Source: Deuterostichococcus epilithicus (Eukaryota > Chlorophyta > Trebouxiophyceae > Prasiolales > Stichococcaceae). Taken from it: a DNA stretch of 64,000 nt. A program made the position numbers and the translations under genes. Shown in pieces: positions 13,201 to 22,635 of this stretch (position 1 is its first letter; the number at the start of each line of letters is the position of its first letter). The DNA lies in assembly GCA_033439295.1 (NCBI GenBank), contig JAVTLE010000015.1, positions 558,001-622,000 on the forward strand, given 5' to 3'. The notes under the pieces are model-generated. The model searched no databases. It was given only the letters and a program-made list of their open reading frames with translations, and was not told the origin of the DNA.

Positions 13201-16200
13201 GTACCTGATGCGCTTTGAGGCGGCGGCGGCGCTCGCCGACGCGGCCCGCGTTCTGGACGCCCACACTGCCGCCATTAGGTTGGTGCATTTCATTCTATTC
13301 CCGCTCATTTTATTTTCATTGGTGCAACCGCATCCACCCGACGAGCTGCTGGAGGCGCCCTCTGTCGGCCGGTCATCGAACCACCAGGCAGGCTGTGCGG
13401 TGAAGCAGAGCTTTTGTGCGCAAGTGCGCATCGCATTACGGGCCTGCCTCTGGCAAGGGGTACAGACCCCGCCTAGCGGCACCGACGGCAGTGCCACATT
13501 TTCTCAGCGTGGTCCTGTTCGCATGTGTCCAGGCGCCTGAGGTCGGTGCCTGCCTCACGCAGGGAGACGCGGGCGTCCGCTGGCCTTGCCGCCGCGCTGC
13601 GCGGCGCTCTAGCTCTCGGCAACTTCCTCAACTGGGGCAGTCGTCTGGGTTCAGCGCCTGGCTTCCGACTGAAGAACCTGCCAAAGTTGAAGGTGTGATA
13701 ATACTAAGACAGGAAAGAGAATGAACAGACATGCAGGAGAATGAAGAAGAATGGAGGGGAACAGGGAAGGTCAGCGATGCAGCCACCCGGGAGCCTCTCC
13801 GAGGCACTGGCCGAACAGGATCTGGCAGCCCAACTGGGTGATAAGCGCAGCTCACGCGCATTGCTGGTTGCCGCCCGTCAAGAGCAGTCTTGGCACTCTG
13901 TGTCGTAGTGCTTCCTCGTTTCCGTGGCCTGCAACATGTCGATGTGTCCAAGCGTGGCCTGCAACATGTCGACGTGTCCAAGCATGGTTACACCTGAAGC
14001 ATGTAGGACACGAGATCTGGCGATGGGCGGACCAGCGCGCTGGCCTTCCTGGCCCGGATGCTGGTGGGCGCCTCGCCGCCAGTGCCGCCGCTGGCGGACG
14101 AGCTGCCCGCGCTGCTGGCGCCGGGGCTCCGCACGTCCCTCGCGGTCAGCAGATTGTGCCCCTCTCTGCGTTCCCACTGTCTTGTGAGCGCACAGTCGCC
14201 GCCAGCACCTGTTGTTGCGCTGCCTCACAGGTGTCCGGCAAGCAGGGTTCGTGCAGTACCACATTTGGGCGAAGCATTGCGTGCCCAAGCATCCCTCACC
14301 GACAGGCAGCAGGGCGTGTTCCGGACGTCCCTGACTGACAGAGGCGCCGGTCACCCACTGCCGTGTGGATGTACAGTGTCAGTCAGAGTCAGGTGCATTG
14401 ATGCCGGCTGCCCTGACTGCTCAAACAGGAGGTGGCAGAGTCGCTGGCGAACATCGAGGCGGGGTTGGTCATGGTGCGCCGCGAGCTGAAGTGCTCGCCA
14501 CCGCGCGTCGTGTGCCGGCTGGCCGTCGTGCCGGCGGCGCCGCAGGAGCCCGCTGCAGGCGCCGGCGACGGCAGGGGCGGCGAAGGCGACGACGTAAACT
14601 GCGAGCGTAGCGGTGAGCCCGGCGGCGGCGAGCCCGGCGACGCGGGCGGCGATCGCTGCAGGGTAGCCGTTCGGCTGCTGCCTGACCGCTACAGCGAGGT
14701 CATGTCTGCGGTTCTGCAGGCAGGTCACGGCATCGTCCACTTTCCGCTGTTGAACACGCCATGTCCTTGCCAGGAGCTTTCTTCTGCCTGAGGCTTGCTG
14801 GTTGTCCGGAGGTCGACCCTCAATGTGGCAGGCTGCCTGAACAAGCGGGCCAAGTACATGAGCAGAGCACGAAGATGCGGGCATTGCGGCATATGGGAGA
14901 TAAAGATTCGCCCGTGCGCAAATGGTCGTGCTGTGCACCCGGGTCCTCCCAGAGCTGTTGGTATGCCGCCCAGAAAGGAAGCTGAAGCTTAGGCTCAACA
15001 GCGTCTGCATGCCAAGCATACCATGGACGCGCCTCTCGTGGCGCGGCGCTCGGCGCCGCAGGGCTGTTGTGCAGCGCTGGTCAAGCACCAGACACTCAGC
15101 TCGTCCTCATTCAACAAAACGCAGGAGGCGGACGCGGCTCTTGCGGCGCCGCGCGCGGCGCTGGAGGACTGCCGCGACGCCTTCGCGGAGCTGCTGGCCC
15201 ACTACGGCGAGAACCCGGCGGCGGCGCCCCGCGACACCGAGTTCTGGGGGGAGACGCTGGTGGCCTTCGTGCGGGCGCTGTCCGAAGCGCAGCGCCTGGC
15301 TGTGCGCCAGCGGCAGGTGTGCGCGGCGGCGCTCGAGTTCACAAGTGTGCGACATGTCGACTTGTCTCAAACCCTAGAGCCTTGGCCGCCTTGGCGGGCT
15401 GACATCGGCGGGCCGGGCTCGTGGGAGTGTCCTTCCGTGGCAGCGCTGTGCACGGGGCAGGCGCCCGGATACGGTCCCAGTGTGCACTTGTGCGCTGCTT
15501 TGTGCCCCAGCCCAAGCCTCGGCTGGGCAGAGGAGTAGCCAACCCTGGCAGGGTGCAGCAGCAGCGCATCAGGAGGCCGGCTGGAACTCACATCCGACCG
15601 TGATCTGCCCAAATGCCGCAGCTTCAAACCCTGACAAACGCCATCGCAACACAGGAGCTGCAGGAGCGTGAAGCGAGGGCTGCTGCCGCCGCTACCGTTG
15701 CAGCGCCAGCGGCGCGACGGCCCGCCCCTGGCCAGCAGCCCGGCGGCACGGTGGGCCCGCGGCAGGGGTGGGCCCCGGATACAGTCGGCACGGCAGCGCT
15801 GATCAAGCCGCGGCCGCAGCAGCGGCTCGGCCGGGACGAAGGCCGAGGCGGTGACAGCATAGATAACGGCAGCGGCGGCGAGATCCAGGACGCCAGACAT
15901 CGCCTGCGGCGTGCGCCGCAGGCATCGGAGCCGCGGTCGCCGCAGCGGCGACAACAGCTTCTTGCGCAGCAGGAGGCAGCTGGCGACGGCGGCCTTGTTC
16001 AGGGAAGCGAGGAGATTCAGGCAGCGAAGCAGCGGCTGCGGCCCAAGCCGCCCGCCAGCCCGGCTGCCAGTCCGGCAAAGCAGTCCGGCGTTGGCGGGCA
16101 GGCGCCAGCAGACGGCAACATGACAGCCAGCGGCAGCAAGCCAATGAAGCATACGAGGGCATGGCTCACCGGCTTTGCCAAGACGCGCGGCGGCAGCGGG

Positions 16201-16206
16201 CGCTGA
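4250..16206 (+). CDS. Formin with PH, GBD/FH3, FH1 and FH2 regions
   Basis: Formins nucleate and elongate unbranched actin filaments. Start is the ATG at 4250.
PH domain: 4250-5115, with WKLRYFILQ (4441-4510), a middle strand exon (4610-4660), FRFDATAADGF (4760-4818) and the final helix SPEERAAWVDAIRAAI (4992-5115).
Disordered linker: 5377-6308.
GBD/FH3: 6723-10259. It includes LPADVLDEQFERAQRF, LADLKECLDFGASAWVALY (7753-7891), a repeat helix exon (8171-8267), MLSKLCLFSSQGYCLALQ (8504-8661) and EHVINFISCTMASPEAA (10127-10259).
FH1: polyproline in 10469-10750.
FH2: 10914-15316. It includes KKMK then SFFWDKLPEARVGGTFW (11239-11355), VLDLKRATAIGVVMQRM (11718-11824), 12183-12378, VPRLQQRLQTYLMRF (13172-13278), ALGNFLNWGSRLGSAPGFR (13533-13692), DTRSGDGRTSALAFLARML (14007-14144), 14429-14719 and a final helical exon (15125-15316).
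Basic tail: 15622-16206.
Splicing is unresolved at 4329-4440 and 6309-6722. The intron after 14719 begins with GC. FH2 is certain; the PH and GBD/FH3 calls rest on motifs read by eye. Confidence 0.85.
8671..8713 (+). repeat. Intronic copy of the end of the preceding formin exon
   Basis: The last bases of the exon ending at 8661, plus its GTGAGCG donor, are repeated almost exactly about 45 nt further on. The copy shares TTCTCCTCCCA, CTGCCTG and GCTGCAGGTGAGCGG. It carries its own plausible donor, so it could act as an alternative 5' splice site. Confidence 0.75.
9040..9245 (+). repeat. Polyproline low-complexity stretch inside the FH3 region
   Basis: CCG/CCGCC-rich DNA encodes several runs of 6-10 prolines within a long open exon (about 8951-9969). 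That exon splits the armadillo-like FH3 region. One N at 9104 marks poor sequence. The stretch is FH1-like in composition but lies before the true FH1 at about 10656-10745. Confidence 0.7.
10656..10745 (+). repeat. FH1 polyproline segment of the formin
   Basis: Two blocks of 8-10 consecutive prolines separated by GSKGG sit directly before the FH2 lead-in. This is the expected place for FH1, which binds profilin-actin. The codon usage is pure CCN triplet repeat. Confidence 0.85.
12316..12840 (+). repeat. Three-unit tandem duplication covering an FH2 exon end and its intron
   Basis: Unit 1 is 12316-12519, holding the real exon end (coding NDAALRGLADAELFCLELLT, donor at 12379) plus intron. Unit 2 is 12520-12755 and unit 3 is about 12756-12840 (partial). 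All share CAACGACGCCGCGCTG-like starts, CTCTTCTGCCTGGAGCTCCT-like middles and an intronic block containing AGGGTTCCAGGGCT. Copies 2 and 3 are diverged and damaged, so only the first reads as FH2. Confidence 0.8.
13926..13985 (+). repeat. Two-copy 30-bp direct repeat in a formin intron
   Basis: GTGGCCTGCAACATGTCGAT (first 20 bases) and the following GTGTCCAAGC occur twice back to back, differing at one or two bases. The repeat lies in the intron before the DTRSGDGRTS exon. Confidence 0.85.
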
Positions 16207-17023
16207 ACCTAACCTAAATAGTTGGAATTTTGATGGTAAATCAGACAAAGGACACAGTCAGATGCCTCAGCAGTGTAGCAGAACATCTTCTCATGTCCTA
16301 GTTATCCGCTGCACATTGCGCGACAGGATATCAGAAAATAGGGCGATTGCAGCGGCGGCGGGACAGGCCGCCGACGGCAAGTCATTTGCAGTGTAACAGG
16401 GTCTCCAAGTACAGATCATATGCCAGATTCCACCCCAGCGTATTTGCTCAAACTTCCCGCGCAGTGTCAGGGTCTACATTCTCGTGTTGCAGCGGGTGGG
16501 TCTTCCGTCACAGGGGAGATCCGTTTCGCTGTAGCTCTCGCCTGCTGACACCGACCTCATGCAGCCGCCGTCTCTAGAGCACCTGGTGCCCCCCATCAGC
16601 CTGACCCTCGAATCAGGCGCTTTCCCGTTTGAGCGCCTGCTGCTTGATTGACCCGCTGGAGTACATTCTGCCCGCCAGCGCCTTGGTAGGCTTTTCAAGG
16701 TTGCTGGGAAGTTAGACACGCTGACAGGGGAGATGCCGCCGCAAAAAGCGGTGGCGGAGTTGCGGGTGCAGGCCAAAACCCTAATTTCACTCCGCCCTGC
16801 GTGCAATGCCTGGGTTGTGTTCATTTCCGCAGAGTTCAGACTTCAGCGATCCCCGACTACACCAGACTATTGTCTTGCTGGCCCGCTGATAGTGCACGCT
16901 GTGCCGTGTTTGAGGAGTGAGTTACGGGGCTCAGATCACGAGCGAGCCAACTCTCGTTGTGCAATACGTTGGTACACCGGGGTACGCCACTCCCTCCTGC
17001 GATAGCAGGAATCTACAGCCGGC
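16207..17023. other. Intergenic between formin and PRA1; carries one copy of a dispersed repeat
   Basis: No exon is supported. Bases about 16590-16680 match 19165-19252, on the other side of the PRA1 gene. A single AAACCCTAAT motif, of plant telomere-box type, lies near 16775. Confidence 0.5.
16590..16680 (+). repeat. Dispersed repeat, copy 1 of 2
   Basis: About 85 bp, starting CAGCCTGACCCTCGAATCAG and ending near CGCTGGAGTACATTC. It is matched at roughly three-quarters of its bases by 19165-19252. The two copies flank the PRA1 gene in the same orientation. Confidence 0.65.
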
Positions 17024-18771
17024 ATGTCCGGCCAAGGCGAAGGTCAGCAGCCGCAGCAGTCGCAGCAGCAGGTCGCGACAGAGGGCCTGTTTGCTCGGCT
17101 GAAGGGTGTTGCCTCGGGGGTCCTGGCAGAGGTGCGCACGCCTGCCGAGCTGCCCTCCTGCTACGTTCTTGCATTGTTGCTCAGCAGATTGGTACGCCGC
17201 GGTTCGCGTGCGCTGCTTGGCGACCCTGGGCTGGTGTGCCTGGCGATGTCAACTTGCTAGACTCTGTCACCATGGGAGTCAGAGAGCGAATCGGCGTCAG
17301 CTGGAACATCTGAACTGGATTAGCCGGTCTCGGTGCCTACATGAAAGAAAATTTACCCTTTGCTGAGGCCTGTTCGATATGGTCCGCTGCGGCACAGCGA
17401 CCCTGCGGTTGTGTTATGCAAGTGCAGAGGAAACCATGGACGGAGCTGGCGGACCGCAACGCCTTTTCGCGGCCTGCGAACCTTGCAGAGGTGACTTTCA
17501 GATCACAGCTGAGCAGTTGATTGCCTTAAAGCGCTGCCGTGCGGGCATTGCACGCGGATGCGGGCATTACATGCGGATGCGGGCATGGGCAGACGGCGCT
17601 GTGGCATTTGTTCTGCGGACCCTGCAGCTTCCGCTGCTGGGATGCCCCGAACCTGCTGAACCTCCTTCTGTTTTGCATGCAGGCGATCTCGCGGTTCAAA
17701 AAGAACACCGCATACTTCCGCATCAACTACGGCATCTTCGTGCTGCTGACGACAGTCGTCTGCATGGTGCTTAACCCCAGTAGCCTGGTCGTGCTGGGCA
17801 TACTGTCTGCGGTGTGGTTCTACCTCTTCGTTGTACGGCAGGCCTCCATCACCATTGGCGGCCGACCCTTCAGGTGCCTTTCATTTGCACGTGTTTCATT
17901 TTGCAACACTGTTCGGTATGATGGTTATGCTGAGATGTTGTACCTGGACCTGCAACTTACTTGGACTCACATGTGACTGTCTTGTTCTGCAGCCCGCGGG
18001 AACAGTTGATTGCTATGGCGGTAGTCTCGGTGGTCGTCGTCTTCTTCCTCACCAGGTGCAGAAATTGCTTTGCGTCTGATTGTGGCGACCTGCTGTGCGT
18101 TAGGGTTCTGCACTACTCAGTCGGCAGCTTGGCATGTGCACCATGCCACTGTGAACGAGACTGAGGAGCCATGGCAATCCGTTGCCCAATGCAAGGCTTG
18201 CTTCATGCACCGTCCCACCATGACGCGGCCGCCCTCCCGTGTGCGGCGCAGTGTGGGCACGATCCTCTTCACGGCCATAGGCATCAGCCTGGTGGCGATT
18301 GCGGCGCACGGCGCCCTCCGCGTGCCGGACGACCTGTTCCTTGACGACGGCGAGGTATACACCCTGGTACACGCTGCCGCCCCTGCCTCCTTGATCCCTG
18401 CTACTTTTTGTGCATCTTGCTTCACGTTTTGCCGTCGTTGCCTTCTGTCAGAACTACCTGGCGGGCCACCCCTGAGTGCACTTGGCCGGGCTGCGGCCTG
18501 CGAGCATACGGACTCGACATGGCCCACCCCCACATGGCATGTCCCGGTTGAGGGCGGCCCCGTGTCGCTGCAGATCGACAACCGGTCGATTTTCGCATTT
18601 CTGTCAACCAAAGTGTGAAGAGGCGGCCGGATGACCCCCGCGGTATCGCGTGCTGACGGGGGTGCGCGTGCGAATGTGCAGTCCGCCGTCGCCAACAGCA
18701 ACACAGTGCTGTCGTTCCTGCTCGGGCCGCAGCAGCCGCAGCAGCAGACGACCGGCGCAAATGCTGTTTGA
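17024..18771 (+). CDS. PRA1: PRA1 (prenylated Rab acceptor) family protein
   Basis: PRA1 proteins are four-helix membrane proteins of ER/Golgi/endosome that bind prenylated Rab GTPases. Exons are about 17024-17131, 17428-17490, 17683-17873, 17993-18055, 18252-18354 and 18682-18771; all phases agree. Motifs are PWTELADRNAFSRPANLAE (the classic PRA1 entry), then SRFKKNTAYFRINYGIFVL, LVVLGILSAVWFYLFVVR, a SPREQLIAMAVVSVVVVFF helix pair, and finally HGALRVPDDLFLDDGE, the family's most conserved tail. The last exon gives a Gln-rich end (GPQQPQQQTTGANAV). Length is about 200 residues, normal for the family. The start is the first ATG of a short Gln-rich exon. The 5' exon is the least certain part, and an extra exon between 17131 and 17428 cannot be excluded. 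Confidence 0.85.
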
Positions 18772-19466
18772 CAAATAACGCTGCGGGTGACGCGGCAGCC
18801 GTGCTCCGCATCAGCACCTGCCAGGTAGTGCAAAGTGGTTGTGGAGGCCGGAAGGCAAGAGACCCTCGAGTTTAGGCGTGTGGCGTCACGAGCATGAGAC
18901 AGTCCACAGTACAGTATCCAATGGCTGGTGTGATTCGGCTTTCAGACACTTGGTCTCGTGGCGCCATGCAAAAGTCATGTGAATGGACTTTGAAGGCTTC
19001 CGGTGCCTCTACTGTCGCATGCGGCGGCGCGTCCTGTATTGCCTACAACCAAGTGCGGTGCCTGGTATATCGAACAGCGAGCTGAAAATATGAATAGGGG
19101 CGCCGCCCTCATGTCGCCTCAGGGCCTCAACAACGTGCCGAAGCACCTGGGAAACTTCCTGTCAGCCTGACCCTCGAGTCAGGTGCCTTTCTGTTGTGCG
19201 CATGCTGCTTGGCCGACCCCGCCTGAGTGCATTCCACCCGCTCGCACTTTGGTTCTCGTTTCCTTAGTTGCGGGGGCAGTAACGTGCCGAAGCATGCCGG
19301 TTCGCCGCTGCACTGTAGCTTTCAATATAGATTTATGAAACCCTCAGTCCCCCGCAGCACGTGCCGTGAATATCTGCACATCCTGTGCCTCTTGTCAGGT
19401 CGGGCCACATTGCATGAACCCCAGCTCGCCCCACTGTCTACCGCATTACACTGAGCACATCAGAAA
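18772..19466. other. Intergenic between PRA1 and MsrB
   Basis: No coding exon seen. It holds the second copy of the dispersed repeat (19165-19252) and a short ACGTGCCGAAGCA motif present twice (near 19133 and 19281). Confidence 0.5.
19165..19252 (+). repeat. Dispersed repeat, copy 2 of 2
   Basis: Starts CAGCCTGACCCTCGAGTCAG and is similar along about 85 bp to 16590-16680. The differences are spread evenly, so the duplication is not recent. Confidence 0.65.
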
Positions 19467-21732
19467 ATGCAGTGCGTCGCCAATAGCTCTCTGCACACAG
19501 CAAAGCAAGCTCTTGGCAGCAGTCAGTCGCTGACACGCAGCCGAGCCTTCGTGAACAGGCCCGCTGTCCACCAGCCCCGCCGGCTCAACGTCCAGGTAGC
19601 ATGTTGTACTCTTCAACCGTGCCTGCTAGTCGCTATTGACTCCTGTGTGCGAGGTTGTGGTAAACAGAATTCGGTGCCACTGAAGACTGTGGCCTGCAAC
19701 CGTGCAGGCGTTCAAGTTCCTGAAGGAGCTGGGTTTGCAGAAGCCCGCGTGGCTGCCCAAGTTTGGCGCAGGAAAGGCGGCTGAGGAGGTGAGGGCAGTG
19801 CTGGGTTGTGCACCTCATTCTTCCATCCCAGCCTGGCACATAGCTGTCTGAGGTGCCACAGCCTGGCGTGCAGGCCCCTCCTGGCCCAGCCACTAGCAAG
19901 ACTCAGGCAGACGTACAGCCGATGTCGCCTCTTGCGCGGAGTTTTGTCACCCTCGGTGCCGGGCTTGTTGCTGTGGCGCTGTTGTTTCCTGGACGCCTGC
20001 CATCCTTTGCCTCAGAAAAGGTCGTCGTCGTAGTGCACTCTCGGGATCCCCACAGTTGCTGACGGTGCCGGCGGTTGTGACATCGTGCCGGTGGCTTTGA
20101 CACGAGCTAAAGCAGTAAAACATCGATGTGCCCACGGCGCAAATAACGCCTTTCCTCCCTGTGCAGGCCACTCAGAAAGGCGAGGTGCCGGTCATGGGCA
20201 GCAAGACATCAAAGGGTAACTCCCAGGGCTGGCAGCCATCCCCAGGTCCGGGCCCCTGCCATTTTGCCTGCGGATGCCATGAGAAATAGAAACACCTGAG
20301 CTGCTGCAGCGTGGGTCATGCCCTGCGCCGCAAACAGCACTGAATGCACCTTGCAATTGACTTGAGGCATACTTACATCAGGAGCGCATCATTCGGTTCA
20401 TCCAGAACCCTCCTGCTGTTGCGCTCCGCAGAGGAGAAGAGTGGCGAGCGCATCTCCCAGGCGGGTTATGACATCACGCCGCTGACGCTGGAGAAGCAGA
20501 AGCAACTGGCTGCCAGCCTGTCCCCCCACGAGCGGTGCACGTCTAGACATCCTGCGTATCTACCTCGTGTGTCTTAGTGTGTCTTCTACATCATTACTTG
20601 TTGGCAGTGGCCGTCTGCTGCGATACTCGTCTGCTGCGGGCGACCTTGCCAATGTCACCTTTGTCCAATGTTTGATTCCCTGCCTTGCAGGGATGTCTCC
20701 CTGGCTTCTGGCACCGAACGCGCCTTCACAGGCAAGCACTCAGTGCAATGCCATGATGATTGAACCACTCTTGCGACTTCCAAGCCCATCTACTGGATCC
20801 TGGTTTAAATCTCCGCAGGCAAGACAGTGAACGGATACAGCCACGACACCAAGCAGAAGGGGCTGTGGGTTGGCGCAATCGGCGGGTGCGCGCTGCTACT
20901 CTCTGGCCCCAGCGGCGCCCGCAGATCCCGCTGTGATGTATGTTGCAAATTTAAACATAGTGCAATGTCTTGTCTCGTGCAGTCAAAGCACAGTGTGTTG
21001 CAGAGGAGGCAAGGGCCCGGCAATGCTCGCCGAGCGAAACCAGCCCTGCAGGACTCTCTTCAGATTTCCGCCTGGCCGCCGCATGCAGGCTGCCGCTGTT
21101 CAGTTCGGACACCAAATTTGAGTCGGGCACCGGGTGGCCGTCGTTCTATGCGCCGATCGACCCGGAGCACGTCATCGAGGTCGTCGACAACAGCATCGGC
21201 TTCATGCCGAGGACTGAGGTGCGTGCTGGTTGCTGGCTGCGAGGATCCCTCCACATTCGCCGAGCTGCTGCGCCCTGTCAGTCTTGGAACACGGACGACC
21301 GAATATGCTGGAGCGCAGGTCATTGACGCGCGTAGCGGCGGCCACCTCGGGTGAGCCTGCATCTTCCATGCGCCGCAAGCAGCTTCCATGCGCCGTTGTT
21401 GATAGTTTGGTCGCTATTTGTGGTTGACGACGAATCTTTCACGGCTGCAAGCCTGATCCGCTGACCGCGTGTTGATTTTGCTGGTTTCGTCTGCACTCAG
21501 GCACGTCTTCAACGACGGCCCGCGCCCGACCGGTGCGGCACAGCCCGCCTGTACATTTGTCTGGCCGTGATGCCAACAGCCGCGCAGCTTGCGGCATTGT
21601 ATTGGCAGCACCATCTTTGACTCTGCATGTGGCCGTGCTGCTGCAGGCAAGCGCTACTGCATGAATGCAGCGGCATTGCGGTTCATCCCAGACGGCGAGG
21701 AGCTGCCGGCTGAGAGCAAGCCGGTGAAGTAG
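19467..21732 (+). CDS. MSRB: Peptide-methionine (R)-S-oxide reductase (MsrB), organelle-targeted
   Basis: Reduces methionine-R-sulfoxide in proteins. Eleven exons: 19467-19595, 19708-19788, 19874-20020, 20167-20215, 20432-20534, 20691-20731, 20819-20885, 21089-21218, 21319-21350, 21501-21532 and 21647-21732, all in phase. The N-terminus is Ser/Arg-rich like a plastid transit peptide. A later hydrophobic stretch, [18 protein letters not shown], followed by ASEK could be an anchor or a lumenal signal. The MsrB core is SGTERAFTG-like, then [51 protein letters not shown] and [10 protein letters not shown]. The catalytic Cys is in KRYC. The two CxxC zinc motifs of standard MsrB are absent: GAIGG and VIDARSG stand where they would be. 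That is known in some MsrB lineages. The intron after 20731 starts with GC. Confidence 0.88.
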
Positions 21733-22635
21733 GTCAGCGGTCGTTTTGTACTGATACCGAGCAGAGGTTCTGGTCATGAGTGTACAAAGCACGCCTATGA
21801 GTTGTACGGGTGTGGTGCAATACCTCTGCACATGATGTGGCGAAACGTGGAACAGCCGAATCTTCTAGGTACGCCATGGCAGATATGATCCACCATTTGT
21901 TTCTCACATGATTCGTCACATCCTATCTTACACCCTGACCAGAGTCATTCTGCTGAAATGACACACCAACCCCTGTGTTGGGGCCTGCCACACCCGTTTG
22001 TGCACTGGCAATCTATTGACAGCGGCGACAACGACTCTGCGACAGGAGGGTGTCTGCAAAACGCAAAATAAGGGGTTGCCTATGCACAGGAGGAAGTTGC
22101 ATCTGCACTGTGCCTCCGATCACCTCTCAAACTCGTTCTGAGCTTGCTGCGCACCACTCGCTGCTGCCGCAGCGCGGTCGAATCGGTGTCCGCCGCCGCA
22201 AGCTGTTGCAAACCGTTTGCTGGCGCGTTTCTCGGTGCCACAGCTGCTTCAGCAGCACCATGAGCATAGCCAGTAGCCAAAGGCAGCACGTCCGAGCCCT
22301 CGCTCAGTTGGACCTGCCTCTGAAAACAATGACGGCGGCAGGACGGTGGATATCCGCAACTTCTGTCCTCACGGTCCTCGTGACAATGGAGAGCATCCCC
22401 ACAGCGCGAGCGGGTGGGACGCACCCCAGCGGGTCGGCCAGGCACTAACACAACGACGAAGGCGATTGCATCAAGGAGCAGGGTCGCGCTGACTGGAGGG
22501 GAAGGGTGTGCACGAAAGGGCGGCGGCCCGCAGAGCAAACACCGTCAGTGTTACAGCAATAGCAATAGGAATAGCAATAACAGCAGCATGATGTTCACAG
22601 GCTCGGCTGCGGTCTGTGCTCGAAGTGCGCCATTC
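21733..22635. other. Convergent intergenic region (MsrB and SDH-like gene 3' ends)
   Basis: The 3' ends of two convergent genes meet here. No exon is supported. An imperfect AGCAATAG-type short repeat lies near 22557-22590. Confidence 0.45.

Noticed and set aside
15367-16248. Minus-strand open frame of 293 codons
   Set aside because: It is antisense to the last formin exon, which continues the formin frame to a stop. Composition is typical of GC-rich antisense frames.
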